DNA from: Strobilurus pachycystidiatus
Lineage: Eukaryota; Basidiomycota; Agaricomycetes; Agaricales; Physalacriaceae
Direction: 5' to 3'
DNA length: 64,000 nt
Assembly: GCA_019915135.1 (NCBI GenBank)
Contig: JAHLMK010000004.1
Coordinates: 2,232,001-2,296,000, forward strand
Position numbers and translations under genes: made by a program. Under the pieces are notes generated by a model. That model did no database searches and was not told the DNA's origin. It saw nothing but the letters and a program-made list of their open reading frames with translations. Shown in pieces: positions 43,955 through 57,466 of this stretch. Each line of letters begins with the position of its first letter. The stretch's first letter is position 1.

Positions 43955-46948
43955 ATGGCCGACCGCCTCTGGAAGCGTCTTAGGGAATGCACATCCGCCG
44001 CACCGTCCCGGATGTCGCGCGCCTTTCCTGCCATTTTACTTGGAATCGTGCTCAATACACTTGATGCTGGTATGTTTTGGCAGTTCAATCCTGCATCACT
44101 ATCTGAATTGTCTTACAGTCTCGTTTGGAAGCCTTGTATTCCCGTCTTCTGCAGGTGGCGGAGTGAGCTTCACAAACTTACAGACTCAAGCAGTATCTAT
44201 GTACATCATGAGGTAAGATCGTAGTACACCGATGCGTATCTATCTGCTACGAGCTGATCATCCCTTGCCTATAGTGCGATGTCTTCCCAGATGGTCATGA
44301 CAGTCGGAGGATCATCATTTCCTGGTGCGATTGGAACGATGCTCATCGAAGTTCTTCCATTCCTTCGGGATATCGCGTCTACCATTCGCAATCGCATCGG
44401 CGACGGTAGCCCTGCTGTCCTTCCTACTGTCATGGTGGTATACGCTTTGACCAGCCTCCTTCTCGGGGTTGTCTTCCTTATTCTAGGTGCCCTCAGATGT
44501 GGTACTTTGGTCAGTCTACGAGACAAGCGCACGCGTACAGTATAACGCAAGAACTCCTAGGTCGCATACTTTCCAGAAACTGTCCTGACCGGAGCTGTTG
44601 GTGGGCTCGTTTAACGTTGATTTACCATGCATGATTCTCATCACATATAGGCGCTATTGGCCTTTCACTCTTTCTGCTTGGCTTGGAGCTCGCATTGCCC
44701 CATTCCCTGCCTACGCTCACATTGTCGAATGCCAGCATACTCTTCACAAGGACACACGTACCGCTCCTGGTGGCCTCTCTTTTCCCTGCGCTCCTCCTCC
44801 TCATTACCACCCGCTCCCACTGGGTTTTCCGCAGGGTTACTAGTCATCCATTGTACCTCCCACTATTCCTGCTTTTGAGTGCTGCCGTCTTTTGGATCGT
44901 CGCGGCGGCAGCTGGGTACGCCGATCGTGATGGCATGACGAGTCTATCTGATGCTGGCTGGCTTTTCCCCGTCGAGGAGTCTGTGAAACATCAATCCGGC
45001 GTCGGTCCCTCATGGAACTACTGGACACTGTTTGATTTCCGACTAGTGGACTGGAATGCCATCCGTGCCGTGCAAGAAAACATCGTTATGCTCGTCGTGA
45101 TAGGCGCGTTGAACCTTCCCATATATATACCCTCACTGGCGATGTCACTGGATGTGCAACGATACAGCATGAATCACGAACTTTTGGGACATGCTGCGTC
45201 GAATCTGTTAGCTGGTATTCTTGGGACCATGCCAAATCTCCTGGTTGGTTGTCACGTTCTGAAAACAGCATCCCAGATGTTCTCAACCTCGGTGTTTTTC
45301 TCGCGAGCTGGCGGCGGAAGATTCGAGGCGTGCATACTCCTCATTCTGACCTGCGTTCTGTTCTTCACGTTCCCGCTCGTCATACCTTACATACCCACCA
45401 CCATGGCTTCCCTTCGCGTCTTATTCGTTGGCCTCGAGCTTATGACCTTCGCATTATGGGACTCATCAAACAAACTCTGTTTGCCGGAGTGGATCGTTGT
45501 CACGGGAACTTTGGTGGCATGCACCTTCTTCGGTTTTGCGCCTGGGTTCGGCATAGGAATCGTAATTGCTCTAGTATTGCACTGTGTTTGGGGCTTTGTC
45601 GATTCCGTGAGTGTTTTCTTGATGCCAACTTCAAGTTTTTCCTGACAAACTGTATTTAGCAACCCACACGTTTTTGCAACAAGGATATTCAGAACGCCCA
45701 TTCCCAAAGCCAAGGGACATACAATATACCTCGACTCTTCACAGTGAATGAGAGAAGCAATGAAGCATCGGTAACAGCACCAGCTGACATTGAAAGCTTT
45801 GGAACAATAAGCGAGTTGGAATCTGACAACGAAAGCGTAGAGCTACGCACAATTCAAGCGAGTCGCAACATCTCGATAGTCAGGTTGCATGGATATGCTT
45901 GTAAGTCATCTCTCATCCCTACTTCGTCCAGTGTCAACTCATAAACATGTACTAGTTTTCGGTCAGATCCCGGCGCTGAGGCGTCGAATGGACGTCAGCC
46001 TGGCCCAACCATTGTCATTCTTGATTATCGATTTTCAGCATGTGCATCGCGTGGAGACGTCGGTGGCACATTTCTTTTCGCGAGAGATCTGTGACATACA
46101 GTCAAGACAGCCACACATCCGCGTCGTTCTTGCGGGCATCGGTCGAGGGTCGGGCGTTCATGCTGACTTGAAGAGGGGCGGTATCGAGTGCACATGGAAC
46201 CCGTGGGATTGCTGCCCTGGACAGACAACTATCTTCACTGAGATGGGTGATGCTCTTCGTTTCAGCCATGACGCTCTAGAAGATGGTGAGAATTAAGAGG
46301 TCTTCTACTTTCCTGCTATCAACCTCATGACAAGTGATGAACATAGAACCTGAAGATCTCCTCGAGAATTTTGCAAGTTTTCTTCCTTCCGCGCAACAGC
46401 AGGCTATTCGAAGTTGCAGTGGTCAAGAGAGGGAGCTGGGCATAGTCTACAGACATTACAAGATGGGCGAGTACTTCCTTCGTAAGTCAACGCGCCAAAT
46501 TCAGACGCGAAGTGGAAGCTGATCGTAATGACCTTGACCTCCAGATACCGGCAGTCACATTCGATTTGTTGTTCGTGGCAAGCTGACAATTCTCGACGAT
46601 CACGATCCAGCATTTCCGGCTCATACTGTGGCCTCCCGCCCATCCCTTGCTTCTTCATTGGCCAGCATACCTCGTCGGCTTCTCGACTGGATCAAAAAGT
46701 CTGATTCCAGGACCTCGGCGACAGTGCCAAGAACAAGTCGCACTCTTCAACCCGGCGACTTTTGTGGATTTGGTGCCTCGAATATGTCGAGACCTACTCT
46801 TGTTGTCTCGCATACGCCTTCTTCAGTGATAGAGGTAGACTCTCACAACACTGACGGTGTTGCATGGGCGCGTCAAGCGGCCGTCTTATTGTATGAGTAT
46901 TCACTAGGGTTTATTCCGGAGCAAGACTTATCGGTGGATTGCAAGTAG
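43955..46948 (+). CDS. SulP-family transporter with STAS and cyclic-nucleotide-binding domains (Vsb1-like), copy B
   Basis: Paralogue of the preceding gene with matching exon positions. MADRLWKRLRECTSAAPSRM and AFPAILLGIVLNTLDA end at a GTATGT donor, and VSFGSLVFPSSAGGGVSFTN follows. Membrane segments include GGSSFPGAIGTMLIEVLPFL, LTSLLLGVVFLILGALRCGT, HPLYLPLFLLLSAAVFWIVA and CTFFGFAPGFGIGIVIALVL. After an acidic linker (SFGTISELESDNESVELRT) comes the STAS domain (SFLIIDFQHVHRVETSVAHF; VVLAGIGRGSGVHADLKRGG), then the cNMP-fold domain (GSHIRFVVRGKLTILDD; LQPGDFCGFGASNMSRPTLV). It stops at 46946-46948. Frames are intact throughout, making this the likely functional copy. Confidence 0.85.
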
Positions 46949-47285
46949 TAGTGTTGCAGTTCCCAGTATTTAAAGACGAGTTTGTGACGTTGTGAGGCTA
47001 CGCGACGATAGATGTTTGCACGGCGGGGCTCCTGGCTGTAGTATGCATTAATGAGATTTCAGGTTGCTACTTTGCATGACCCTCAAGCGCAAGTGAAAAG
47101 TAGAAAATCAATCCAATGCAAAATGACGATATAGATAGGCTTCAGATGCGTGTATATAGAACTAAAATGCGTAGTATACTGTACAACAATGCATGCAATG
47201 ATAGTGGACCCAAACCCCAGAAGCAGAAAGCAATAGGTATAGTGTGTGATTATGTAGCACGAGTAGTCGTCGCTGTAGTGTTGTT
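46949..47285. other. Convergent 3' regions
   Basis: A/T-rich 3' flanks of the SulP gene (+) and histidine kinase (-). Nothing else seen. Confidence 0.5.
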
Positions 47286-50200
47286 CTATATTCCCTCCTC
47301 GAGTCCTATACCGAGTCGTTTTCGCCGTCTGGCACGCGCCTCGTTGAGGATGGCAGCCAGTTTGCTAGGAACAATACGCGTCAGCGTCTTCACACCAACC
47401 ATCGAGTGAAAACTGGGCTCACTCTTTCGCTAGGGGTTTCACCAACACATCGTCCACCCCAGCATCGATGAACTTCCGCGTATCGCCCACCAGCGCGTTC
47501 CCTGTGCACCCCACGACAAACTCGGACCGTCCCGTTTTTCTGAACACCCGTATCGCCTCCTCCCCTGTCATACAAGGCATGTGGTTGTCCAGGGTGATCA
47601 GGTCATAGACCGGCCGTGATGGGTCGTCCATGATTTTCAAGAAGTCCTCCCCATCCTCTGCGACATCAACGATACACCCCTGCGCCTTAGTCAGTTGCCT
47701 ATCAAAAGCGTCAACAACAAGCTCTGATTAGGGTCTCCGAAACTCACCGTGACATGATAGTCCGGGTGAGGAAGTCATCATCTACTACCAACACCCTCAA
47801 CGTGTCGGGCGTCTCCACGATAGGCGGACTTGGTAACGTCGGCCTGTCGATCATTGGAGCTGGAAGCGGTAGGTTCAAATTTGGCGGCCTCGGATGCCTC
47901 TCCAGCTCCTTCGCCGTCTCGAATGATATCGCACTCTGCCCAGTCCCAGTCGACGGCGCACTGACCATCTGCGGTGGACCCGTCAAGCTCAGCTGCATCT
48001 TGACATGCTCCTGGCCCTCATCCAACGCAGTCAAGGGGAAATACGCCCCGCCTCCTCCTCCGCCACTGGTACTAGCAGAGGTATCCGGCGTCGTGTCCGA
48101 CCACTCCGTAGGGAACTCAGTGAACAGCGGCAGCTCTTTATCCGGCAAGGTAAGGTTCATGACCGCCGCCCGGTTCTGGCTCGATATGAATCCTGCCTGC
48201 CTCGGTTCCCGGATGGCATCCTTGACCTCGTCCTTGGTCGCGATCTTGTATGGCATCTCAACCCAGAACGTCGCGCCTTTTCCTGAGCGGCATTTCAAGC
48301 CAAGTTGCCCGCCTGTGAGAGCGACGATCTGGCGCACGATGGCGAGCCCGAGGCCGGTTCCGCGGCGTGAAAGTTTCCCCGCGGCGGCTTGGACGAATGG
48401 CTGGAAAAGACGGTTCTCGCGCACATCAGACGGAGTTACTTGGAGAACTTAGTTAGTACTGATATGAACAGCAACGGCGCAGACTTACTGCCGGGACCGT
48501 TGTCCTCACACTCAACTCGTATAACGAACTTCCGGTCCACCGCCTGTGTGAATTCATTCTTGGCAGTCACTTCAAACCATTCCGTTGTCTCCTCGACTGG
48601 ACTTTCAACCACCGGTGGCATCTCCAAGGGGTGAAGCAAGGTCGTTCTCAGCGTGATCTTGCCATCGTTGGCAGGGCAGAACTTGACCGCATTAGTCGCC
48701 AGATTGGTGAGTATCTGCCTTAGTCGGAGCTCGTCGCCGATGACCTAAGACGGACAAGGTCAGTCTGGAGTCCTTTCCGGAGTATGACAAAAGAGCGAAC
48801 CCAAAGTCCGTCGGTCCCTTGTTGAGGCGCGACGCCGTCAACACGATGGTCCAATTGGCATTCGACGGTTATACCCTTCGCTGCTGACACGATCATGATC
48901 GGGTCCATAGCACTGCGAATCGTTCGGTGTAGAGGGAATGGTCGATTGTCGTTCTCGAATGTTCCAGAGTCCATTTCTAACCAAGTCTTAGCAGAAGGCA
49001 AGAAAAGGAACACCAAGGTGAACATACTCGAGAGATCCAATGCATCATTCAAGACCTGTCAGAGAATTATCAGCTCGGTATGAAAACGAAACTTGCATAC
49101 GCACCTTCTGCATGAGATTGAGCGACCTGTCCAACGCCCACATCTCCGCATGGTTCTCCATGTTATGCACGACCCTCAAATTCTCAAACGCCAGCTGTGC
49201 GACGTTCAACGGTACCCTAACCTCATGGAAGATATACGACGCCAACTTCTCCTTCGCCGCCTGCTCCTTCGAAGCGATGAACCTTGCCTTGTCCGAATTC
49301 TTGCGCTCGAATTTGAGGTTGCGCGTCAGCGAAAACACCCGGCGGGAGTTCTTCTCCGATTGGTAGTTGATGAACTGGACGAAAAAGGAGAACAGGATGA
49401 AGCTGACGAGGTTGCGCGCAAAGATGCCTTGGTCGGGGAGGAGCAGGGCGCAGATGAGGATGACGACAATAACCTGGAAGAAGGCATTGTACAGGCGCTT
49501 AGTGACGATGAACATCATCATCGCAGGTAAGCCCATGTTGTAAGACACTGCAGGATATCAGCACACGCACAATCAGGGACACCGCCACGTACACATGGCC
49601 AAAAAGTCTTTGCCACCGCAATGCCTTCGACCAGTAGCAAAGTAGGTACAGACTCTCATGTTGACGATCTCTGAGATACCACAGTACCACACGGCGGTGG
49701 TAAACCAGATTTGAAAGAAAACGGGGTACTTGCGCGGGAAGTCGAAGATGACCACTAAGATACACCTAAGTCAAAGGCATACATGATTGGAAAGGACGCA
49801 CTGGGGATGACTGGCATGGTGATAGCGGGAAGACCAATCCACTGGCCAGCCTTAAGTCAAAAGTCGAAAAGGAAAAGAGGTACACACATATGCGTAACGA
49901 TTGTATGGAGCAAACTTGTTGCTATCCTGGTTGAGACTGAGATACAGGATCATGTTCAAAACGAGAACTGTCGGAGGTGTGAGTGGGTGTCCCTCCAGAT
50001 ACGTGGTACCTACATGCCGCGGCAATGCTGTGAAATATATGAGTGGGGCATCGGACAACAAGATGGAATATTACAATGCCCAAAGCTTCTGCATGTACCA
50101 TGTCTGCTTCTGATACTCTAGCTCCTTCTCGGGTTCGGCGAAGCTCTGATCGAAGAACGACCCGATGCTCGTCCGCGTCCAATTAGAGATGGAGATCAGG

Positions 50201-50709
50201 GGGACCACCAGTCCCGACTTTGCTGACACGGTGTGCACGCCATCTGCCTCCTTGTTATGGTCATCGACGGCGCTGTTGTGGCGACTGGACAGTTTGACGC
50301 TCTCGCCGTGCTCCGTTCCCACGTTTGGCTCGTTGAACACGAACACCTCGTCGATCGACCACGTTCCGTCAGCGTCTTCGTAGACGCCATCCTCGCCGGT
50401 ACGCTGCAGTCGTGGCCCGACCGACGTGTTGGTGTTCGACGTCGTCATTCCGTGGCCAGCGCCGTCCGACAACGAGCCAGTCGACGGCTTGCTAATCCTG
50501 TGCCAGAACGAGACGCCCGCTAATGACATGAGCTTCTCCAATACGAAGCGCAGAACGCAGGACGCACCTCGCTTGACCGTCTCCATCAACTTCTCCTGCC
50601 CGAAATTGACATTCTGGGAAAGGGCGCCTGAGACAGGCGCATCGACCTTGTCGCCAATGTACTGCGGCAACGGAGGGTGGCTATTGTCTTTGACCCATGG
50701 CATGCGCAT
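47286..50709 (-). CDS. Membrane hybrid histidine kinase with receiver domain
   Basis: Two-component sensor kinase. The ATG at 50709 gives MRMPWVKDNSHPPLPQYIGD and a soluble N-terminus (SVKLSSRHNSAVDDHNKEAD). Then several membrane helices in short exons from about 50120 to 49400 (VIVVILICALLLPDQGIFA, LVSFILFSFFVQFINYQ). The HisKA H-box is SYIFHEVRVPLN; the N-box TNLATNAVKF; G1 VECEDNGPGI; and G2 GTGLGLAIVRQIVALTGGQL. A Ser/Gly/Pro linker follows. The receiver domain starts LRVLVVDDDFLTRTIMSR, carries the phospho-acceptor Asp in DLITLDNHMPCMTG and the Lys in VLVKPLAKE, and ends KRLGIGLEEGI at 47286-47288. All catalytic boxes are intact. No PAS, GAF or HAMP domain is recognised, so the signal is presumably sensed by the membrane region. 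Upstream output is expected through Ypd1/Ssk1/Skn7. Confidence 0.87.
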
Positions 50710-51513
50710 TTGAGGCCCGAAGGCAGCTGGATTCCAAAAGACTAACGAGTCGTGACAGGGTGAGAAGAACTTGGGACTCCCATGGGAAAGTGCAAAAGAA
50801 ATGGAAAGTCAGGCACAATCATTTCTTTCGTCATGGACCTGGTCATGCTGCGCAGTGCGCACAATTGGAAATTCTCTCTTTTCCATTGACAGTGTCATTG
50901 ACAGAAAATGCATGTCAATTGGTCGCAGCTGGAAACAGCCTGTTCAACAATTGTGGTATATCGTCTTGGGCCACTTCCGGTGCTGATGCAGGTTCTGCCA
51001 TGTCACCGACCACTGGCGGCAGAACAATCCATGTTTTTGCACAACTTCAGATACAATCAGTTCTCATTCTGCTCTCCGAGCCGGACGGTACGTCAAGGCA
51101 AAACGGGTGACCGAACACTGTAAGACCACGACCTGTAGCTTCGTCCTACGTAACGGCGACGTACGCCCCAAGTCAATTCATGTACTGTATCGTACCCAGG
51201 GACTACTTCGACGAGTCCCTTCCCTGAGTGTGCGTTGCAGAGCGTTTTCCTGTTTTCTGCCTCCGATTTCGCTCTGTGTCTGCTTCACGGCATCACATTG
51301 TCTTCAAGTTTCGCTGAAATTTGCCTGGCAACTCTGTACCATCCGGACTCTGCGCACGTATGATGCTGACAGACGACGACTGACAGCACGTAGGGAGAAC
51401 AGCTAGGTTGATCTGCCCCAAGGTCAAAGTGAGACTTCATGCGTTCATATTCGGAAGCTGAGACGCTTCTCTATGTCTAGTAAATCTATATGTTAATATT
51501 CTCAGCGGAAGAT
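50710..51513. other. Intergenic
   Basis: 800 bp between the MFS gene's 3' end and the histidine kinase's 5' end (both on the minus strand). No gene recognised; the kinase promoter should lie here. Confidence 0.4.
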
Positions 51514-53814
51514 CTATTTCTTCTCGCTGGCTTCCGCCTTCAAGCGCCATTCCTGGCCCTTCAACATTGTCAGAAGGATCGCGACACTTCCTATCAACAG
51601 AGCGATGGCGAAGATAGTATACATCCAGCCTAGAACACAGTTAGTTTTGATGTTTGGTTGCATCAAAATGAGGTTTACCATCGCCAAGGCCATCCTGGAC
51701 ACACGTGTGTGAATTTTATCCCTCAACACAGAACCAAGGAGCCTACCTGCACTGGTACTGCGATCTCGGTTGCCAAGAAAGCCGACATGCCACGGAAGCA
51801 GCTATTCAAGGCGACAGTAGTGGAGGAACGACCTACGTTTGCATCCACGATGTAAGCCAGCGTGCTCGTATACGTCGAGCTACAAATCGGTCAAAGACTG
51901 AGCGACGACTGAACAAGAGGCACCATACATGACGAGGAATCCCGACACAAACAACATGACACAGATGGCGGAAACATGTACGTGCTGTTGACAGACCCAG
52001 CCCAACCCTACCACAGATATCGGGAAGAGCCAGATCGTAATTACCGTACTTCGTAGGCGCATCTACACGATATGGAAAGGGAGTCAGGTCACAACCAGCG
52101 ATGGCCGGAAAGTCAATCACCTCTGGATACATCTTGCCCTCGTTCTTGGCCTTCAGTCTGGCAAGCTGGATATCCGACCAGCGCCCTCCGATGACACTCC
52201 CCGCAATGTTTCCTTATGAAACAAGAGAGTTTTTATCAGCACACAAGATGGGAACAGCTCATGGAGAAATAGTCTGCAGACCCAGTCCAAATGAGAGAAG
52301 TACGAGCCCGATCTTGAGTGCGTTGTACCCGTAGTGATTACCGAGTGTTCGGGAGGTTGTGTAGACGACCGTGAAGCAGTATGAGAAGATGAGGCCTACA
52401 GAAATGTGAGCAAGAGATCTCGGATGAAAGAGGGACAGTCTACCGGAGGCAAAGAGCATGACAAGATTGTTTAAACGACGTATCACAAGCCACAGAGGTT
52501 TGATAGGATTGACGTCTCTCAGCGATATCTTGAGGGTCGGGTCCTTGATCAGAGCGTCCACTGTATCCGCTGGTGCTTGCTTCTCGACATCTCGTGGTAA
52601 TTGTGAAGAGGACGCCTCGGTCTCTTCGGCGGGAGTCGGTTCTTTCTCTTTCTCCTGTGTCTGACCATGCTCGGCTTCGGTCCTCCTCTTCTTCTCTTGC
52701 TCCTTCAGACGCTGTTTGAGAAGCTGCTGGTACGTCGCACTGCGTTCCTTCCGGAACGTATCCTTGAAGAAGAACAGGAAACCCAGGAAGACGACTCCAG
52801 CCACGATGGTCAGGAACCAAAAGACAGCGCGCCAGTTGAAACCGGTCGTGAGGCCACCGCCGATGATTGGTCCTAGAGAAGGACCAAGCAAAGGCGAGAT
52901 ATAGTATATGCCCATCTGACTGGAGTTAGCTTCTGAGACCGACAAGAAGGTAAGAGCATTACCTTTCTGCCTCGCTCGACTGGATCATATATATCCGCTA
53001 GACTTGCGGCACCAATCGTCATGACTGCACTCGACCTGGTGGATGTACTGATGAGATCCTATCAGGACAAGTAGATGTCAATGAAAGCCTACCCAGCAGC
53101 CTGTAGAATCCGCATCCCAATAAGTCTTCAGAAATCAGTCTCGCAAGGTAGCCAATACGTAGAGAGCAGTGATAGACGTACAGTCCTATGCTCTTACTCG
53201 TTGAAACCACAACTGACCCGACGAAGAATATCGATAACGAGATAAGGTACACAAACTAGAATAGAGATCAAAAGCTAGATCGAATATTCGCAGTGCCAAA
53301 ATCACTCACCCGTCTACCCTTGACCTCGCTAATCGCACTCCACACGAGAGGCGCGGTGCCTTGCATCAGAATGAACAGCGACACGCTCAAACTGATTTGT
53401 GAACTGGTAGCCGGCAAGTCCGCCTCCATTTCCTCGATCGCAGCTAAAAGTAGACATGTCACAGTCAATGGCCGCTCCCAAGCACAACGAGCGGAATCCT
53501 CACGGTTCTGAATGTTGGCAGCGAACCCGGCGATGAGGGAGCCAGTTGCGATGAGGAAGAGGACGAAGTTCTACGAGGATTAGAGGGATGAAGCACGCGA
53601 CCTGTAAGGTACACACCTTGCGCGCTGAAGACCATTTCCTTGGATCGTTCTCGACCGGCATATGTTCGATGTCTAGGGTCGGTTCCTCTATAGTCTCAAT
53701 GATCGACGGGGCGGCGTCCATCTCAATAGTAGTAGTCTCTTCGCCATGAGGGATAGTGGTCGTTGAAGGTGCAGGCATCGCGAGACCGGAAAGCTCAGAC
53801 TGCATCGTCGTCAA
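51514..53814 (-). CDS. MFS transporter, DHA1-like
   Basis: Twelve-helix drug/polyamine-type H+ antiporter. The ATG at 53814 opens an acidic cytoplasmic tail (TIEMDAAPSIIETIEEPTLD; MPVENDPRKWSSARK), then NFVLFLIATGSLIAGFAANI, AIEEMEADLPATSSQISLSV and LFILMQGTAPLVWSAISEVK with the motif A equivalent near GRR. Next come FVYLISLSIFFVGSVVV, GMRILQAAG, AASLADIYDPVERGRK and YISPLLGPSLGPIIGGGLTT (motif C-like G-rich helix). A long charged central loop, QRLKEQEKKRRTEAEHGQTQ, separates the halves. The second half includes LIFSYCFTVVYTTSRTL, IAGSVIGGRWSDIQLARLKA and MYTIFAIALLIGSVAILLTM. It ends LKAEASEKK at 51514. About ten exons, frames intact. Substrate unknown. Confidence 0.85.
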
Positions 53815-54087
53815 AGGTCGTCCAACGGTCGTGACAGTAATGTGTGAGTCGAAACCGAGGTTTGCACGCGATACATGAGATTGAGAGCCCCACCTCCTGT
53901 CGGTCGATGTGGACCGAGATATGGCTTGCCCAGGGCTTGCCGGTACGATAAATCCGAGAAAATTATCACCACGTGGTCGTTATGCTTGAAAGAATAGCCG
54001 TGGCGGAGGTGGACCAATCACCGCTGGCGCAATGGTGCGCAAGATTGATGGTCTTTCGCGTTCATCTTAGAAGTACTCTACAGAAAA

Positions 54088-57061
54088 CTATTTCTTGAAT
54101 GTATGGGACTGGTTGCCACTCTTCAGATCGCTATGCCCCTTGGGCGGCGCAGGGAAGTCACCATAAGAATAACCCGTTCCTCCTGTTGAGTTCCCAGGTC
54201 AGACAAACGTAAAAAAATAGCGCACAACGGCGGTAAATTGAGATTACCTTTCTTCTGTTTCCCCTTCCGCTTGGGCTTGCTGTCTGTGTGTATACCCGGG
54301 ACTTGGTCGAGGACGTTGGGCACCGTCGAGAAATCAAACGGTTCCGGCTCTGCTTCCTCCTCCTCTGCCGACGGGGGAGCTGACTTGGTCCGTTTGGCTT
54401 CGGAGGTCTTGGGAGTGTCGAGCGTGGTGGTGCGCTTGCGCTTCTTTTGCTTTGCTTGACCGACAACGACCAAAGAGTCTTCTACCACTTCCCGTTTGGC
54501 TCGCTGAGAAGATGGTACGAAGGGTACCTCGACCTCCATCTGTAGTGTCTCTGTTTCTTCCAGGGTTTCTGTCATTATTTTCTCATCCTCAAGTTCAGCA
54601 GCGGCAACCTATGTCGCAAAACTTTCTATGAGCACTCGGACGAATGGTTAATAAGCATGTCATACCTGTGGTATGGGAGGCGAGATCGTTAACGACCCGT
54701 GAATCTTGTTCAACACATCGTGGAACCGGCCAGCATTATCCGGTTTCGAAGCGGACCTCGTGAGCTAAAGAAAGTGTGTCGTGTGAAAGAAGCACTCATG
54801 AACCGATACCATGGGACCTCACTGAAGATGACGAGCCAAATAATGAACTTGTCGAGGCGGAAAGAGGAGGAGTGATCACAGCGGTCTTGGTAGATAGCGT
54901 TGATCCGAACAAGGTGGACTTTGTGTTTCTGGGGTGTAAGCGAGCTGTTTAGAAGATACCAATCAGTCAAAACTCGTCACCACCATCTGGTCAAGAACGC
55001 ACCATTGGACCACAAGCTTGAATCGGTGGGAGCTGCGCTTTCCATGACGATGTCATCTTGCACAGGCGGTAGCACGACCTCCTCGAGAACTGGAGCAGGA
55101 GCGCTAGCACTGTTCGAAAGGTTCTCCTTCACAGCATCCCTAATCACGTCCAGCAACTCCCTCGCACGGCGCTTAATCACAGGCGGCGGCGAGTTAAAAA
55201 CCCTGAGCAAGGCGGGCATGTCCGGCGGGGGATTCTCCGCCAGCTGGAATAGAAAGTGATTCGGCAACACGAACCTACAAGCCGAAATAGTTCATTACCC
55301 ACAGCCGAACGGACGAATACCAGCACTAACCTCGTACTCTCATCCTCCTCCCTAGCGACCGTATCCCGCCACCCATGCACAGCCTTATACACATGCTTTT
55401 GTAGCGCGTCAGCGCCCGTATCCGGCGCAGATGCCACCAGCGACATTTTGTTCCACTTCCTCGCGAGGTTGTCCCACCCAGTGCCTCCGGACCCTTCCGC
55501 GGCATCGTACAACTCCTTCTCGTACACTTTCAACGCAGTCTCTTCTGAGCGAGTTAGGACTTCGCGAACGAGAGAATCGGGCGAGAACGTAGAAGGACCG
55601 CCCTCCGTTGCGCGCGCAGTAGATTCACCTCGGTCAAGAAGGGCGTTGCGCAGGTTGTCGTAGATGTACAGGAGAAAGTGGGTATCGGAGCGGGCATAGC
55701 GTGACATTGCTTCGGGGAGAGGTCTTATTCGCCAGTCGGCAAGCTGATACCGCTTGTCGGGTGTAAAGTCGCAATACATCTCTAGGAGGTTAGCGAGGCC
55801 ATGTTTAGGGAATGCTACGATCCATGTTAAAAATTGGGCACCGATGGGGCCAGTAAACAACACACCAAGTGTCTTGGAAGCTTGATAGGTGTCAAAAAGG
55901 TTGACCACGTAGATATTCAAGTCTTGCTGCAACCAAATAATATCACTATCTGCTCCGTGGAAGACCTATTCATGTGTTATCATCACGAAGAGTGAATGTA
56001 TCAGAGGCATACCTTGATGATCTTCGGGTCCGCGAAGACCTCGTTCAGAACCTCCAATTCGTCCCTCAAAGCAATGGCATCAACGATCCAATCTTCCTCC
56101 CTTGTACTAATCTGCATCAAGCACAGAAATCCGGCATACGTCCGGTAGCTATGATGCTCCAGATCGACAGCAATCTCTGAGGCCTGCTTTAGCTTGTCAA
56201 GCATGGCTTGGAGGGAGTCGGTCGTTTCGACCCAGGTGGAAGATGTGGTGTCAAAAGGTTTGGGAGGTACTGGGGAAGCAGTGCGGAACATGTGCGGAGG
56301 GTATGAGAGGTGCTTGATTTCGTAGCGGTATGGATGGGAATGTCTGCAAGTCATGTCAAACGTGCAATGAAAGACAAGGTAGAGAATCGTACAAGATATT
56401 GGACGAGTCCGCCTCTTCTCTCTCTACGAATTTGTAGCCCAGAGGAACTGACGCGTGGTATTTGTGGCTGATTCGAGGATACCACGGTGTGTTCGTGTTG
56501 TCGATGGGGACCTTGAAAGATGGCTGAGGTTTTTCGATGTGAGCCGCGTGTTGTACGACGGCCTCTGTGGTTCGCCCCGTTGTCCTCTGCGTTCGATATC
56601 AATACATGTTGAAATCGAGGGCGCAGAAAAGTTACCAACCTTTTTCTCGACAATGAGGTTGACAGCGATGGCTGGGGCCTTTGTCCTGCCCAGATATTCA
56701 TCCAGCGACGTGTCCTAAAGGAAAGATGGGAATCAAGCATTTGGTAAGGCAATCCACTCACGACGCGTTCCAGCAGCATGTCTACACGATCGACGACGCA
56801 CGACTCGAAGCTGTCGAGGACGTCGTCCTCGGACTGCAGCTTTCCTTTCCCTTTGCCTGCAGAATCAATGGTCGATGACAGCGCCAACAGTCGATTCGTT
56901 AAGGATAGAACCTTGGAGGAGAATTCATCCAAGTCCTTTGCAAAGTCGGTGTCTATTGACTTGTGGAAGGCGATGTCGGCGGGGAGAAGGGCGGCATTGC
57001 GCGTGGCCTTGAGCGCGGCGCCAGGGAGGTGCGTATTGAGGTCCTCAAAGTTGGGCACCAT
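54088..57061 (-). CDS. RRP6: Exosome 3'-5' exoribonuclease RRP6 (EXOSC10)
   Basis: Nuclear exosome nuclease trimming rRNA, snoRNA and aberrant RNAs. The ATG at 57061 opens MVPNFEDLNTHLPGAALKAT with the PMC2NT domain (LDSFESCVVDRVDMLLERV). Then PWYPRISHKYHASVPLGYKF and EIKHLSYPPHMF precede the DEDDy exonuclease: ASEIAVDLEHHSYRTY (Exo I, D-x-E), VFHGADSDIIWLQQDLNIYV with NLFDTY (Exo II) and MSRYARSDTHFLLYIYD (Exo III, Y-x3-D). The HRDC domain is LPNHFLFQLAENPPPDMPAL. The basic, acidic-patched C-terminus (QKKRKRTTTLD; SKPKRKGKQKK) ends YGDFPAPPKGHSDLKSGNQS to FKK at 54088-54090. Length and domain order are those of Rrp6. All catalytic acidic residues and the Tyr are present. Confidence 0.92.
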
Positions 57062-57466
57062 TGTGCGTTGACACCTGGTTGACACGAATGATGGCGGCGG
57101 GAGGAAAAAATGCGCCTTCTCCCTTTTGGGAAATTTTGATCGGTTGATGCCGGCAAAGCTCGCTGCGGCTCAGGACTTGAGATTGGAATCAGAATCTGGA
57201 GCATGTACTGGGTCGATACTTTTCTGGTGATTCAAGATACCTAAGTTGCGTGGCGCAGGCAGCCGAGCTTGACTGACCAGACGCAATTCAAACGCTCTTT
57301 CAGTGCTATTTTCAAAAGTTATGCGCCACACTGTCCCAGCTTCGGTGGTTTCTGTGATTGCTCCAAATTCCCTCCCTGTATTGCTCACAGAATTAAGATA
57401 CTTAGCTGCGATTGGCCGTACTTTGAAACAGTTTTCAAGAAGAAGATTCAGTCAACAAGGACATTA

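Noticed and set aside
47754..48452. 232-codon plus-strand ORF
   Set aside because: Antisense to the kinase/linker region of the histidine kinase, which has clear catalytic motifs on the other strand.
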